From Callorhinus ursinus (Eukaryota > Chordata > Mammalia > Carnivora > Otariidae): DNA of 64,000 nt. A program made the position numbers and the translations under genes. This document shows positions 33,230-45,390 of this stretch, one piece after another (position 1 is the first letter of the stretch; every line of letters begins with the position of its first letter). The DNA lies in assembly GCF_003265705.1 (NCBI RefSeq), contig NW_020312828.1, positions 56,153,961 through 56,217,960 on the forward strand, in the 5' to 3' direction. Under the pieces are notes generated by a model that saw only the letters and a program-made list of their open reading frames with translations, ran no database searches and had not been told where the DNA came from.

Positions 33230-36200
33230 ATCCCTGATGAGTTAGATTTCCTAGGAGATGGAAGAAATAAATACTGTCTTAATAGACTTTTAATAGACTT
33301 GGGCTATCCCTTGTGACGATTTTAGCCAGGGACTTACTGAAGTTGATAGAAATGACAGCAGGAAGACATAGGACAACAGGGCACTGCAAACCCTTTCACG
33401 GTATGGTCTAAGTCAATATTTTGAGAAGTAGCCAGGCTTGCTTCTCCTTTGGGTACTCTAGCCAAGAAGGCTGCCTGGTACGAAATATGAACCCAGCTAC
33501 AAGAAACTATAGGGAAGGGAAGAGTTGCTGAGGGGTGATTGCAGGTCAGATTGGAGCACAGCTCACTCATCAGGCAATAGTGAAGTGGGCAGGTGATGGA
33601 AAAGTAAAAGATATAGAGCCCTGGCTTCAAGTTGCTCACACATAGACAGATGCAGAAAGCTCTCCCCACCCCCACAGCAGTTAAGTGGGACAAGAAAATA
33701 ACTTTAATATATGATACATATTGTGATGGAATTGAGCATATGAGAGCTAGGTCTGTCCTTGTATACCTATATTCCTTGAGGATCCAAAACCTGAGAAGTT
33801 TAAATTCTATGGTAGATTTAACTTGGAAAAAAGGAGGAAAGGGACTTACCAGGGTAGATGGTTATATCAGTTAGCTGTTGCTGTATTATAAAGTATCTTG
33901 AAACCAGAGCCTTAGCATTTGGATTCATTCTGATGACTGTGGGAAGTCCTAAGGAGATTTAATCTGTTAAGACAGAGCCCCCAAACAATGTAAGTACTAT
34001 ATATTCCTCCAAGTGCCGTGGAAGACAGATGAGGGAAGGTTTATCCATGCTTAATTGAGTCAGATATGAGCTCTTGGGGTTCAGTATTTAAGAAGGATGG
34101 GAGGTTTCAAGTTTGGGATTGCCAGATGCTGAAAACATAACATAACAAAGTGGAAGAAAAATGAAATCAAACAGACCAACGTTATCAACTAAACCAGTTG
34201 TTACTACTAAACTGCATTATTAACTCTGCATTATTTTCAGGATTACAGGGTGATAACATATCATGACACAAAGTCAAAACACAGGAACATTTATGCTTGC
34301 TTTTGAAAGAACTACAGCTTAGCATTTTGATACTCAATTTATCTTTACAGGGTTATGTAACCCTTTACTCAGAAATATCACTAAAAAATATCTCTAAACT
34401 AGACACTCCTCTTTGTCTTATAGTTGTCCTAATTCAAGACTTTATCATATGAACTATTTCAACTGTATGGTTATTGGTATTGGTATTGGTATGATTTTTA
34501 GTTTCTTTCTACCTCCAATTTCCTGCCTTAGGTACTTCCTGAAAAATCTTAAAAATATGTTTTTTTTCTATTGACTCAAAAAGCTGGAACAGTATTCTGT
34601 TTCATAGTTAAATCCAAAATCTGACACCTTACTTCAAAATCAGTTCCATACCTTACTTCAAAATCAGTCCCATGCCTGTACATGCACACAAGCCAATTGA
34701 GAACCATCCTTCTTTGGTTTTTCAAATTCATAACTAGTCATATAAGGTTCTATCTTAATTTACAATTTGTCATAACTTTAGAGTCTCTTAACTCTTTTCA
34801 ACTTCAGTTCATAAGTTTGTTCATAATGAACTTGGCAGCATCTCACAGCCATGAATAGGTCTACACCACCTACTGCACAATTCAAACTCTGAAGTTTCTT
34901 TAGGTTCATTGTTTGGTTTTGTTGCTTCGTTGATTTCATTTTTTTTCTTTTTTTCTTTAACATGAATTTATTTCGCTAGACTTGAAATGGCTTGCTCTCT
35001 GTCCAGAGAGTGATTTGCAGACAGACTAGCTGAGAACATTGGATTTGGTTCAAGTGTACACTCCCTGGCATTTTTCTGTCAAGTCTTTCAGGAAGTCATG
35101 CACCACAGCTCATAATAAGACTGTTTTCTTTTTAGTCAGTAGAGTTTCTGTTTCCTTAAACAGGAGCTAGGAGTTGGACCTCAAATGAAAACTCTGTCAC
35201 AGTAATTTTTAATGAACAAAGACGTTTTCCATCACCTCCCCTCCCCATTTTTCTAGAACTCAATTCATCAATCATCCCCATTCTTTCTTTAACCCTCTCT
35301 CTTTATTAATTTCTTGATGTATGTTTAAGAATGCATTCATATATTTCCCATAATATATTTCCTCCCTTGTATCTTTCTTTAGCTATTTATCTAGCTCACT
35401 GATTCCCTCCTTACCTACGTTTCTCAAATACTTCTATCTTGACTTCTTTTTACTATCTGCATTTACCGTAATCCCTGTTCATTCACTTCAATATGTGTAG
35501 TCTATCAATACCACCATTAGTAGGAGTTTCTTTTGATCAACTTGTTTACAATCATATATAGTAATCTCCTTTCAATATATTCTTCTAAAATACTAACTAA
35601 AGTCAAGATTGCCAAAAATTCTTTCCTTCCCTCTTAAGCATCATTAAACAGTGCAATAATATTAAATAGCTTTTAATTGTTACCTTTATGAGATAGAAAT
35701 AGATATAACAGTAATTCTCACAAGAATTATGGGAACTAAGTACTTATTCCTTAGAAAAAAATTACCTCGAAATTTTCCAAAGAGCTTTGATGAGTATCCA
35801 GCAAGTAATTTGGCTTATAATCTTTGCAAAGTAAAAACAACTTCCCCTTGAAAATATGGAATATGTTTCATATTTTTGCCCATTCTGAGCTAATTATATA
35901 TGTAAGTTAGACTTGATAATTGTTTGGTAAAGACTAATGCCAACTATTCAAAAATAATTAGACTATTAAGAATAATTAAAAGGCAAGAACTCTTTCCTAG
36001 GGCCTTTTACTGTTGTTGTCATGATCAGATATTTAAACATAGAGTTGTTTAATTCCAAGTGAGAAAATTCTTGAAATATGCAAACAGAAATCATCATAGG
36101 ATAAAATTAGAGTAGCACTGCAATGTTTTATATCGTTAAAACATGATAGTTTAAAATATTGTCACATTCTTGCATTCGATTATCCTATCTTTAAGATTGT

Positions 36201-36240
36201 TATGAGATAGTATCATTTTACGAATGAACAGATTAAAGTT
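33230..36240. other. About 3 kb with no gene and almost no recognisable repeat
   Basis: No SINE or clear L1. A 119-codon minus-strand frame at 33334-33693 is Cys-rich with no domain. A 24-bp tandem duplication (ccttacttcaaaatcagt...) lies at about 34627-34674, and a short (TTGGTA)n at 34478-34495. Confidence 0.5.
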
Positions 36241-36269
36241 TCAAACTAAGAATTTTTTCCAAGTTTCAT

Positions 36270-36830
36270 GATTAAAAAGTGGCTGATCTGCATTTTCCTG
36301 ATGATTAGTGTGTAAACATTTTTTGTGTACCTTTTGACCATTTGTATGTCGAATTTGGAGAAATCTTTATTCAGGTTTGTTGCCCATTTTTGATTAGGTT
36401 GTTTTCTTACTAACAAGTTGTAGGAGGCCTTGTATATTTTGAATATTAATCTGTTATCAGATAAATGGTTTGGAAATATTTTCTCACATTGTGTAAGTTC
36501 TCTTTTCATCTTTTCACTCTGCTAATTTTTTTTTTTTTGTCTATGCAGAAACTTTTTAGTTTGATGTAGTCTCCCTGCCGATTTTTGCTTTTGTGCTTTT
36601 GTTGCCTGTTGCTGGTGGTGTCCTATCTAGGAAATTATCATTTAGACCGGGATCATGAAGATTTTCTCCTGTTTCCTTCTATAGTTTAATAAATTCAGGT
36701 TTTACATTTAAATCTTTAATCCACTGAGTTGATGGCTGTGTGTGGTGTAGACTATAGTCCAATTTCATTATTTTCCATGTGGCTATTCAGATTTTCTAGC
36801 ACCATTTCTTGAAGAAACTATCCTTTCCCC
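36270..36830 (-). mobile_element. L1 ORF2 C-terminal fragment, antisense (inverted part of one L1)
   Basis: Minus-strand reading at 36246-36509 shows ORF2 text: ELTQCEKIFPNHLSDNRLIF..., SKFDIQMVKRYTKN, similar to 2490-2700 of the first L1. It continues 'gccgatttttgcttttgtgc', 'gatggctgtgtgtggtgtag'. It ends abruptly at about 36830, where + strand L1 3' UTR begins. Confidence 0.75.
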
Positions 36831-37045
36831 AAGAGAGTAGAATGGTGGTTGTCAGGAGCTTGGGGAAGATGGAAATGCACAGTTGCTGTTCAATGGATAT
36901 AAAGTTTCAGTTGTACAAGATAGAAGTTCTTGAGATCTGCTGTACAACATTGCACCTACAGTTAATAGTATAGCATGTAATTAAAAAATTTGAGAGAGTA
37001 GACCTCAAGTATTCTTACTATAGTAAAATAAAAAGTGACTGAGGC
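36831..37045 (+). mobile_element. L1 3' UTR, sense, joined to the inverted ORF2 piece
   Basis: 'gagagtagaatggtggttgt', 'ttcttgagatctgctgtaca', 'acagttaatagtatagcatg', 'gagagagtagacctcaagta' follow an L1M 3' UTR in sense, ending in an A-rich patch. Together with 36270-36830 it looks like a single insertion with an inverted 5' part. Confidence 0.7.
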
Positions 37046-37199
37046 AGATTCAAGGCCAAGGTCCTTGGAATCTAAATTTAAGGCTTTTCTTAAATTGAAG
37101 GTTACAATTCAATATGTAGTAGGGATAAGTATATTCTTAGCTTTTAACCTGAGGTTCTTATGGTTGATTTAGTCATGCACTTCAATCACATCATATTAT

Positions 37200-37800
37200 C
37201 ATATGGGCCTTTAAAATGTTATTCATTTTTTCTTTTTCTTTTATCCACATACCTCACTTTTATTCCCTACTCTTCTCCATAGACAGCCATTCAAACATAT
37301 TTAATATCATTTTTCTGTCTTCTTGTAAAAATGTCTTCTCTGTGTATTTTTATTTTACATAATATGTCACACACTTTAAATTTTATTTTGTTTTTTTCTA
37401 AAAATTCCCATGTTAAGACCTATCCTTATTCCTGTGTGCAAATATAGTGCATTGTTTCCAAATTGAATTGTGTACATGCTTCATACCATTATCCATTCTC
37501 TCCGTGATGCATGCCCAGGTTACCTACAATTTTCAACTGCTGCAAAAAAAATATGCTACACAGAATATCCATGTATACATTTAATATAGACCTGTTTGAG
37601 ACTTTTGGGGAATATATGTTTAAGAACAAAATTGCTGGCCATATGTTATGCAGATTCTGTTGTCACAAAGAGTGGCTCAGTTAATTTACAGAAGGGCTAT
37701 ATTAGTCTCTATTGCCATTAGCAGGGTAAAAATGTTTCTAGACTCCCAACAATATCTGGCTGTGATAAGCATTTCCTCACTCATATATGTATCTACACAA
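37200..37800 (-). mobile_element. Old L1M 3' part, antisense
   Basis: 'taccattatccattctctcc', 'caactgctgcaaaaaaaata', 'aacaaaattgctggccatat' follow antisense L1M ORF2-end text. The left limit is uncertain. Confidence 0.5.
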
Positions 37801-38244
37801 TTCTAGTTTAGAGTATGATTTCCTTGTGAGTAAGGAAGGAAGAGACCATGGCACAGTATATAGTTTTTAGTAAATGTACACAAATATACTTAAACCTCAA
37901 GAAAAAATTAAATGCTAGAATTAGATTTAGTGAGTTTTTATCTCTCTGATTTCTATTCAAAAGAGAGACTAGACTCCATTACAGACAAATAAATTGGGTG
38001 AAAGCTGCTTCTACATTAGTAACTGGCAGATGGCCAATAAGCCTCTCCCTTAATACCCCCCAAAATAGGGCTTCTGGAAAACATGTTGGAAATATTCATT
38101 TTAATATGTAAAAGATCTTCCTATTCAGCACCTCACACACTTCATATAACGCTTCACATCAATTTCACCAAGATTTGTTCTTAAAAACTTTCATGGGTAG
38201 GGGAGCAGGTAAAATTTCTACCTTCAAAGATATATTCTGGGAGG

Positions 38245-38520
38245 AATATATAGATGATAAATATATATGTTTATGTATATGTAAACTGATATTTACATAT
38301 ACATATATAGACACACATGCTTTATATACACATATATACTTAGATGCATGTATATATGCATCTCTCGTAAAGAGATGTATGGATGTATAAAGATATACAT
38401 ATGTATCTACATAGATACATATATCTATGAGAAGCCAATGTATATACATATCTATGTATATGTAAATGTACATATATAAATGTATATACATACATGTATA
38501 CATTCACATAGATATGATAT
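38245..38520 (+). repeat. AT/GT-rich alternating low-complexity repeat (TATACA/TATGTA)
   Basis: About 275 bp dominated by tatata, tacata, tatgta and gatacata words, with many self-complementary blocks. Long Tyr/Ile-rich frames across it are artefacts. Confidence 0.9.
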
Positions 38521-38529
38521 ATGATGTCA

Positions 38530-39990
38530 TGCTAGGTAATAGTAACTATTACAATGAAAAAAATAAGGATAAAAGGTTAAAGGAGGAAGGGGCAAAATGG
38601 ATCTGATCTTAGCTTGTATTGTACAGAGATGAAATTTGAGCAAAAAAAAAAAAAAATCTCAAAGTGAGGAAGTGATTCATTCAGAATCTGGATCTAGAAT
38701 GTTCCAGGAAAAGATGACAGTAAAAACAAATATCTTGAAGAGGTGTCATATGTGAAATGTTCTACAGATGAGACCAGTGCTACTAGAGTACAGTAAGAGT
38801 AGAAAGGAGGTATGCCATCCTAAGAAGTTTCATTTTACTTTGTATTAAGGGAAGCCACTGAAGGGCTTTGCGAAGGGAAGGGATGTCATCAGATCTATAT
38901 TTTATAAGAATCACTCTGTGATATGAAAGAAACACACGCTAGGTAGGTAAAATAGAAGCAGGGAGATCTTCAGGAAACTACATTAATGTTTCAGGTTAAT
39001 CATGGTATTTGGCTTGAGCTAATGTGCTAGTGGTGAAGATGATAAACATTTGAATTTGGGTATATTGGGAAGGCAGCACCATTGTGATTTCCTGACAAAT
39101 TGTAAATGAGGTAAAAGAGCAAAAGAGAAGTCAAGGATGAGTGTAGGCATTTGGCCTGAAAAACTTTAAGAGGAAAGTGACATGTATTGAGATGAAAACA
39201 CTGGCATAGAAGATGGTTGAGGGAAGGAAATCATTTGACTTTGTTGCTTTTGAGAAGTAGGCATCCAAGTGAGAGATTTTCCTATAGGCACTTGGCTGCA
39301 TAATTTCTAAAGATTACTCTGGAGATATTAATGGAAAGTCATTATCATTAGGGCATAACTTTTCAGACGTAAAATAAATGAGATCATGTGGAGAGTAACA
39401 ATGTAAGTAAGAGGTCCAAGGATTGAGCCTTAACACCAGCATTTGAAGAGTTGAAGAGGCTCCACCAAAGACAGTGAGAAACTACAATGAAAGTGGAAGA
39501 AAAAGTGAAACAAAAGATGTTCCAAAAACTAAATGAAGTAGTTCAAGTAGGAAAGAGTGATCAATTATGTCAAGTGCTGATGATAAAACAAAAAACTGAA
39601 AATATGCCATTGGGTTTGGCAATTAGAAGTTATTGATCACATTGGCAATTATGACTTCAGGAATGAAAGTCTGAAGCACATGGGTTCCAGTCACAGTGGG
39701 AGAAGGGAAGTACTGATGGGACATAGATATTTCTTTTTAGGAATTTTGCTCTATAGGGAACATAAAGATGGAGTGGCAGTTAAGTTGGAGCCAAGGGAAT
39801 TGTTTTTCTGTGATATGAGATATATTTCAGTATGTGTGCTAATGGGAATGATCCAGTTGCAGAGAGAAAAACTGAAATAGAACATACGTGGAAATTACTT
39901 GAATTTCTAAGAATTGAAGAGAAATGCGATTAAATTCATGATAGGCCCAATTTTTCAACTTTGTCCTTCACCACACCTTTTTGTGTTTTA
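38530..39990 (+). repeat. Ancient long interspersed repeat, family not named (first block)
   Basis: Phrases such as 'gggaagccactgaagggctt', 'agggatgtcatcagatctat', 'aagaatcactctgtgatatg', 'aagaggtccaaggattgagc', 'gttgaagaggctccaccaaa', 'tgatcaattatgtcaagtgc' and 'ccattgggtttggcaattag' recur in the same order in a common old mammalian repeat. Later blocks of the same element appear at 40391-40640, 42430-43021 and 43270-43700, separated by younger insertions. No coding capacity is visible. Confidence 0.5.
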
Positions 39991-40390
39991 ATTCCCCCTC
40001 CTATAAGGGCTAAGAAATTTCCCTGGCCTTTTGAATTTGTGTTTGGCCATGTGACTTGCTTTGATCTGTAAAATGAGACAGAAGTGACAGAGTGACTAGT
40101 AGCTCATAAGGCCTCTGTGTTACTTACCCCTCTGAACCTCTGCCATTACCAAGAGGAGATATGCCCTTGGGGAGGTGCTGCAGCCTCAGCCTGGACCTCA
40201 GAATCAAAGCAAGTGGAGCAGATCTGAGCCCAAACCTCAACAAAGAGCTAAGTCCCAATGGATTTGCTTCAAACCAACTTTAGATCAGTGAAACTACGGC
40301 ATATCATAGATTCATGAGTGAAAATAATAAAACTGTTGTCTTTAGCCACTTAATTTTAGAGTGATTTATTACATGAAAAAAGTTGATACA
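39990..40390 (+). mobile_element. MLT1-like LTR
   Basis: 'tgtttggccatgtgacttgc' near the start, 'aataaaactgttgtctttag', 'ccacttaattttagagtgat' and 'gttgatacag' at the end match the layout of old MaLR LTRs. It interrupts the ancient long repeat. Confidence 0.5.
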
Positions 40391-40640
40391 GTATCTATCA
40401 TACAAGTAGAAATAGAGAGGGGTCTTTGGAAGGATTATGAACGATTTGTCCATTGTAACAGAATGGAAGACAGATCTTAGGAATTTTGATTGCTGAAGGT
40501 GGTTTCAGAGGTTAGTTAATAGGTATACATAAAAATTGTTTTCTGAAGGCCCCTATTTTCTTGGTCAAATAAGAAGCCAAGCATGAGGGAGAAAAGTGGC
40601 ATTTGAAGAAAGAGGAGAAAGCATAAAATATTAACCTGAA
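40391..40640 (+). repeat. Ancient long repeat, continued
   Basis: 'ggaaggattatgaacgattt', 'gaagccaagcatgagggaga' continue the element of 38530-39990 between the LTR and the next L1. Confidence 0.4.
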
Positions 40641-40649
40641 ATGGCAGAG

Positions 40650-41770
40650 TGAAATTTTTAATTTTATTTTTCTGTTTAAGTCTATTTGACATATATTAAC
40701 ACTGTATAAATTCAAGGTGTACAACTTGTTGATTTGATACATTTATATATTACAATATTGTCATTGTAGCAATAGTTAGCTTCATAGCACATAATTATCA
40801 TTTTTGTGGTTGAAATAATTAAGATCTAGTCTCTTAGCAAGTTTGATGTTTATAATATTGTTGTTCATATTCATTATACTGTGCATTAAATCTCTAGGAC
40901 TTACTATTCATTGTAAGTCTTTATCCCTAAACAACATCTCTCCTATTCCCCATCTCCCAGCCCCTGGTAACCACCATTTTCTCTCTGTTTTTATGAGTTT
41001 GGCTTTTTTAAGTGATAACGTACAGAATTTGCCTTTCTCTGTTGACTTATCTCATGTCCTTAAGTTCCATCCATGTTGTTGCAAATGGCAGGATGTTCTT
41101 CTTTCTCATGGCTGAATAATATTCCATTGTATATATGCACCACACATTCTTTATCCATTCATTCACTGATGGACCTTTAGGGTGTTTTTATATCTTGGTT
41201 ATTAGGAATAATGCTGCAATAAGTTTAAGAATACACATATCTCTTTAATATCCTGTTTTCATTCCCTTTGCATATATACCCAGAAATGGGATGGAACTGC
41301 TGGATCATATAGGGTGTTCTTGGATCCCTTGTTGAATATTAGTTAATGATATATGCATAAATTTAATTTTGGGCTCTCTTTTTTATTCCATCCGTTTATT
41401 TTTATGTCAGTAACATACTGTTTTAAATATTATAGATTTGTAGTATAAATTGAAGTCAGAAAGTATGATGTTCAGCTTTGTTCTTTATCAAAATTGCTTT
41501 GGCTATTTGGGGTCTTTTGTGGTTCCATACAAATTTTCAAACTGCTTTTTCTATTTCTGTGAAGAATAACATTACAATTTTGATAGGGGTGTATTGAATC
41601 CATAGATGAGTTTGGGTAGTATGGACATTTAAAAAATATTCTTCTGATCCATGAGTATGGGGTACCTTTTTATTTGTATCTTCCTTGATTTCTTTCAACA
41701 AAATCATGTAGTTTTCATTCCCATAGTTCTTGCACTTCTTTCATTAAATTTATTCCTGGGTGTTTATTTT
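40650..41770 (-). mobile_element. L1 3' half (3' UTR and ORF2 C-terminal half), antisense
   Basis: Antisense landmarks in order: 'aaattcaaggtgtacaactt' (3' UTR), 'ggctgaataatattccattg', 'gtaacatactgttttaaata', 'gctttggctatttggggtct', ending 'tttattcctgggtgtttatt', which is antisense of the KYLGINLT part of ORF2. Then orientation switches. Confidence 0.8.
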
Positions 41771-42360
41771 TCTAAGGTCAGGAAAAAGACAAGGATGCCT
41801 ACTGTCACTATTCCTGTTCAATATAATACTAGAAGTCATAGCTAGAGAATTAAGCAACACAAAGAAATAAAAGGCATTTAAATCAGACAGGAAGAAAAAA
41901 ATGGTCATTATTTATAGATAATATGATTTTATATATGGAAAATCCCAAAGACTTGACCAGAAAACTATTGGAACTAATCAATGAATTCAGTAAAGTTGTA
42001 GATTATAAAATCAACCTACAGAAGTCAGTTGCATTTTTATATACTAATAATGAAACCACTGAAAAAGAAATAAAGAGGGCGCCTGGGTGGCTCAGTTGGT
42101 TAAGCGACTGCCTTCAGCTCAGGTCATGATCCTGGAGTCCTGGGATCAAGTCCCGCATCGGGCTCCCTGCTCAGCAGGGAGTCTGCTTCTCCCTCTGACC
42201 CTCTTCCCTCTTGTGCTCTCTATCTCTCATTCTCTCTCTCTCAAATAAATAAATAAAATCTTTAAAAAAAAGAAAAAAAAGAAAAAGAAAATTATTCAAT
42301 TTACAATGGCATCAAAAAACAAATATCTTGTAAGAGTGAATTGACTTAAAAAATGTACTC
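41771..42360 (+). mobile_element. L1 reverse transcriptase part, sense (inverted 5' segment of the same L1)
   Basis: Sense ORF2 from the RQGCPLSP region ('aggatgcctactgtcactat') through the position of the FADD motif, here changed (reads IDN), then 'atggaaaatcccaaagactt', 'aactaatcaatgaattcagt', ending at the KYLGINLT region ('aaatatcttgtaagagtgaa'). A SINE splits it at 42076-42280. Its outer end and the end of the antisense part map to the same ORF2 location, as expected for twin priming. Confidence 0.8.
42076..42280 (+). mobile_element. SINEC, full length
   Basis: Head at 42077, 'aagcgactgcc', 'ctggagtcctgggatcaagt', 'ctccctctgaccctcttccc', tail 'aaataaataaataaaatc'. Target-site duplication gaaaaagaaa at 42061-42070 and about 42281-42290. 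Confidence 0.95.
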
Positions 42361-42429
42361 ATGTTTCTGAGAAATGCTGAGGGTACAATTGGAAGTTTCT
42401 GGTCATGAATTTAAAGTAAGTGTGGTCAT

Positions 42430-43021
42430 ATATTTTTCTTCTTTTATCTCCAACTATTCTGGTGTAGTATAGGGAAGTATTAGGTTTTCCAGATCAGTAC
42501 TTTACATGGGGGAGAGAATATGAGAGCCTGTGCAAAGGAAAAATTATGATACCCCATGGAATGTAAGCCAAGTAATCAGGGAATTGAAGATAAGAGAATG
42601 ATTTTTTTTTTTTTTTGCCTAAGTGTCTAAGTATATAATTAATATATTGGAAAAACCACTGGGGTCAAATAATAGTTGGCCTGAGAATGCTAGACAAAAA
42701 AGTGTCAAAGATAGGAAGTGCTAATCAGAATGGAGGCTTAAAAAGGAAATTTTGGAGAGGCTGCAGTTACTGCAAGTGACAAGGTGTAGGGTATGACCAA
42801 AAGGGTTGATAGCAGAGGAGAATAGAGAGCAAGATTATTAGTTGTAAAAGGGAAGCAAGAATAGATTGATTATGAGAAAGGGAGAGAAAATAAAAACAGA
42901 GCAGTGAGTTGAATGATAAAACTCTTTAATGAATAGGAGAAAGTGACCAGGTTTATTAATAACTGCCAAGGAAGGGTAGCTGATCATATAAATTTAAGAG
43001 CTGTGCTTCAAAGCAGCTGGG
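42430..43021 (+). repeat. Ancient long repeat, continued
   Basis: 'gaggctgcagttactgcaag', 'atagcagaggagaatagaga', 'gtttattaataactgccaag' continue the old element. A T-run lies at 42602-42616. Confidence 0.4.
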
Positions 43022-43257
43022 TTTTGTTTTTGTTTTTTGTTTTTTTTTTGTTGTTTTTTTTTTTGTTTGTTTGTTTAAAGAGGGAGAGAAGGGAGTGTGG
43101 AGGGGCAGAGGGAGAAGAGAGAGAGAGAGAATATTAAGCAGGTTCCATGCCCAGCACAGAGCCCAACCCAGGGCTGGACCTCACAACCCTGAGATCATGA
43201 CCTGAGCTGAAATCAAGAGTCGGACGCTTAACTGACTGAGCCACCCAGGTGCCCCAA
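43022..43257 (-). mobile_element. Older SINEC variant with long T-rich tail
   Basis: Reverse orientation ending 'gagccacccaggtgcccc'; 'ctgagctgaaatcaagagtc' and 'ggctggacctcacaaccctg' mark an older subfamily. The tail (43021-43075) is expanded GTTTT/TTTG. Target-site duplication aaagcagctggg at about 43009-43021 and 43258-43269. Confidence 0.93.
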
Positions 43258-43269
43258 AAAGCAGCTGGG

Positions 43270-43700
43270 CTTTAGAGAAAGACAAAGGATAATGGCCTGG
43301 CAGTAGACATGAGAAAACACAATCTAAACCCATTCAGAGTCCCAGTAGCATATGGATTGTAAGAGGACAACAACCATCATTGTAGATGCTACAGTAGAAG
43401 GATCATCTTCATGAGATAGCCAGGTTTCTTTCACATAGAACAGAAGTTGAAGGAAAAGTTCAGAGTTATAAACTATAGAAATTTTGATGACAAAAACAAT
43501 GCTGTAGGACAGTATATATTTTGGAGGAATGTGGGAATCATGGATGGGAGGGAGATTACATTAGGTAAGGGCATATTTAGAGCTGAATAAAGATAAGATT
43601 CTAAGTAATGGGGATTTGGACCTTCCTCTGGAGACTAATAAAAAAGAGGGATAGAGGCATGATGGAATTAGCCTTGGCTGTGACCTTTAATATCCTGTCT
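43270..43700 (+). repeat. Ancient long repeat, last block
   Basis: 'gataatggcctggcagtaga', 'atggattgtaagaggacaac', 'aggcatgatggaattagcct' appear to close the ancient element started at 38530. Confidence 0.35.
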
Positions 43701-44997
43701 GTATGGGAGTTGTGGCTCAGTAGACTTCAGGGTCTCACCAATATGGCAAAAACTCAACTGTCAGAGCAGTAACAGATGAAGGAGGGACAGAAACATTCAT
43801 TCCAACTTAGGATCCCCTTTTCAGAAAGGGTGAAAAACCTTTTATTAATATAACTTGATAATGATAAGATTTATGTGCCAGTAACAAATAGGTGAAGTTT
43901 CATTTTATACTTTTATTCTTATAAAATAAGGCAATATTCAGATGTGATTCAAGATAGCAACTTACAGAATAAGCTACCAGTTAACATTGCTAATATATGT
44001 GAATTATGAGCCTGAGTCTCTAAAATATGTTTTCAATAGGTTAAGAGTTTATAAGTATTTATTCCTATTAAAAAAAACTTATATTAACCTAAATACTGAA
44101 ATTAATCAAGTTACTGTATACTATGTAACTCAATAAATAAGTAATTATTTCATGTCCATTTGTAATGTGTCCATTGAACAATTTAGTAGAAAAACAACAA
44201 TAATAAAAAGTCACAAAGCATTGATGGAGGAGAAGCTATTTTTCTTTTGAAGCATTTCTGTTATCAAGACTACTCAGAGGACATTTAATTGCTATTTATA
44301 ATACTTTGCAAATAATGCAGAAAAATATAATTTTTTCAGAATACCAAGACTTTTAAAACAGGAAATTCATTGTGGAAAATAAATGTTGTTGACCTTCTGA
44401 TATACTTTGGGTACTATTCAGAGAATGGTTTTATTATTTAAGAATGTCTAAGCAAATAAAGTTCTTCAGCAAAATGCCTAATAAACAATATGGGCATTTT
44501 CAGTGGCAATTAGCAAAGCTTAAAATGAGGTATGCAAGTAAGATGCTCCTATAAATTGGTTGTTTTATTTTCTCTGTTCTGAATCAAAAAGTGTGGACAA
44601 ATAATGAACTGTAAAAATAAGAAACAAAATAATCACATTTTAGAAGTATCTTCCATTTTAAAAAATCGCACTTTAAATACCATCCCTTCACAGCAGAACT
44701 TAACAGCAGAAGTTCTAAGAGTTTACTTGGCCATACCTAAATTTGTTTTCACTTAACATACTATAAAGTCAATCAGTCAACTACATTTATAGTGTTCCAA
44801 CAGCATAGCAGCATATTAAGGAAGTAAATGAAATGGCAAAGTCTTGATGCATGCCTGAATACATTTGTATTATGTCTTACATGGGTAGTTAACAAATATT
44901 TGGTAGTTAACAAATATTTGCAAAGTTAATTAGTAAATTGTGGGACTAAAATCTCCTTAAATCTTAAACAATATAGTAGTTGACGTAAAAAAAAGTT
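43701..44997. other. No gene recognised; 18-bp tandem duplication at 44884-44919
   Basis: AT-rich DNA without SINE or L1. 'ggtagttaacaaatattt' occurs twice head to tail. Confidence 0.5.
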
Positions 44998-45014
44998 AGA
45001 ATGATCAGCAGTTG

Positions 45015-45192
45015 GGGCTCCTGCATGGCTCAGTCAGTTAAGCATCTACCTTAGGCTCAGATCATGATCCCAGGGTCCAGGGATTGAGGCCCATGTCAGG
45101 CTCCCTGCTCAGTGGGGAACATGCTTCTTCTCTCTTGCTATCTCTGTCGCTATCTCTGTCTCTCTCTCAAATAAATAAAAATCTTAAAAAAA
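45015..45192 (+). mobile_element. SINEC (outer, older of a pair)
   Basis: Head 'gggctcctgcatggctcagt', (TC)-rich body, tail 'aaataaataaaaatctt'. Its left duplication agaatgatcagcagttg (44998-45014) is matched at 45397-45413, after the second SINE. The second SINE must therefore have inserted into the tail of this one. Confidence 0.95.
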
Positions 45193-45390
45193 GGGGTGCC
45201 TGGGTGGCTCAGTCGTTAAGCATCTGCCTTCAGCTCAGATCATGGTCCCGGGGTCCTGGGATCGAGCCCCGCATCGAGCTCCCTGCTCAGCAGGAAGCCT
45301 GCTTCTCCCTCTCCCACTCTGCCTGCTTGTGTTCCCTCTCTTGCTCTGTCTCCCTCTGTCAAATAAATAAAATCTTTAAAAAAATATCTT
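45193..45390 (+). mobile_element. SINEC (inner, younger) inserted in the tail of the first
   Basis: Full head 'ggggtgcctgggtggctcag', body 'ctccctctcccactctgcct', tail 'aaataaataaaatcttt'. Its duplication is the tail text atcttaaaaaaa at 45181-45192 and 45386-45397. Confidence 0.95.

Noticed and set aside
33334..33693. 119-codon Cys-rich minus-strand open frame
   Set aside because: No domain, no convincing start or splice context, and no repeated Cys pattern. Likely chance in a slightly G+C-richer patch.
38165..38503. Long Tyr/Ile-rich open frame on the minus strand
   Set aside because: It is translation of the alternating AT/GT simple repeat and not a protein.
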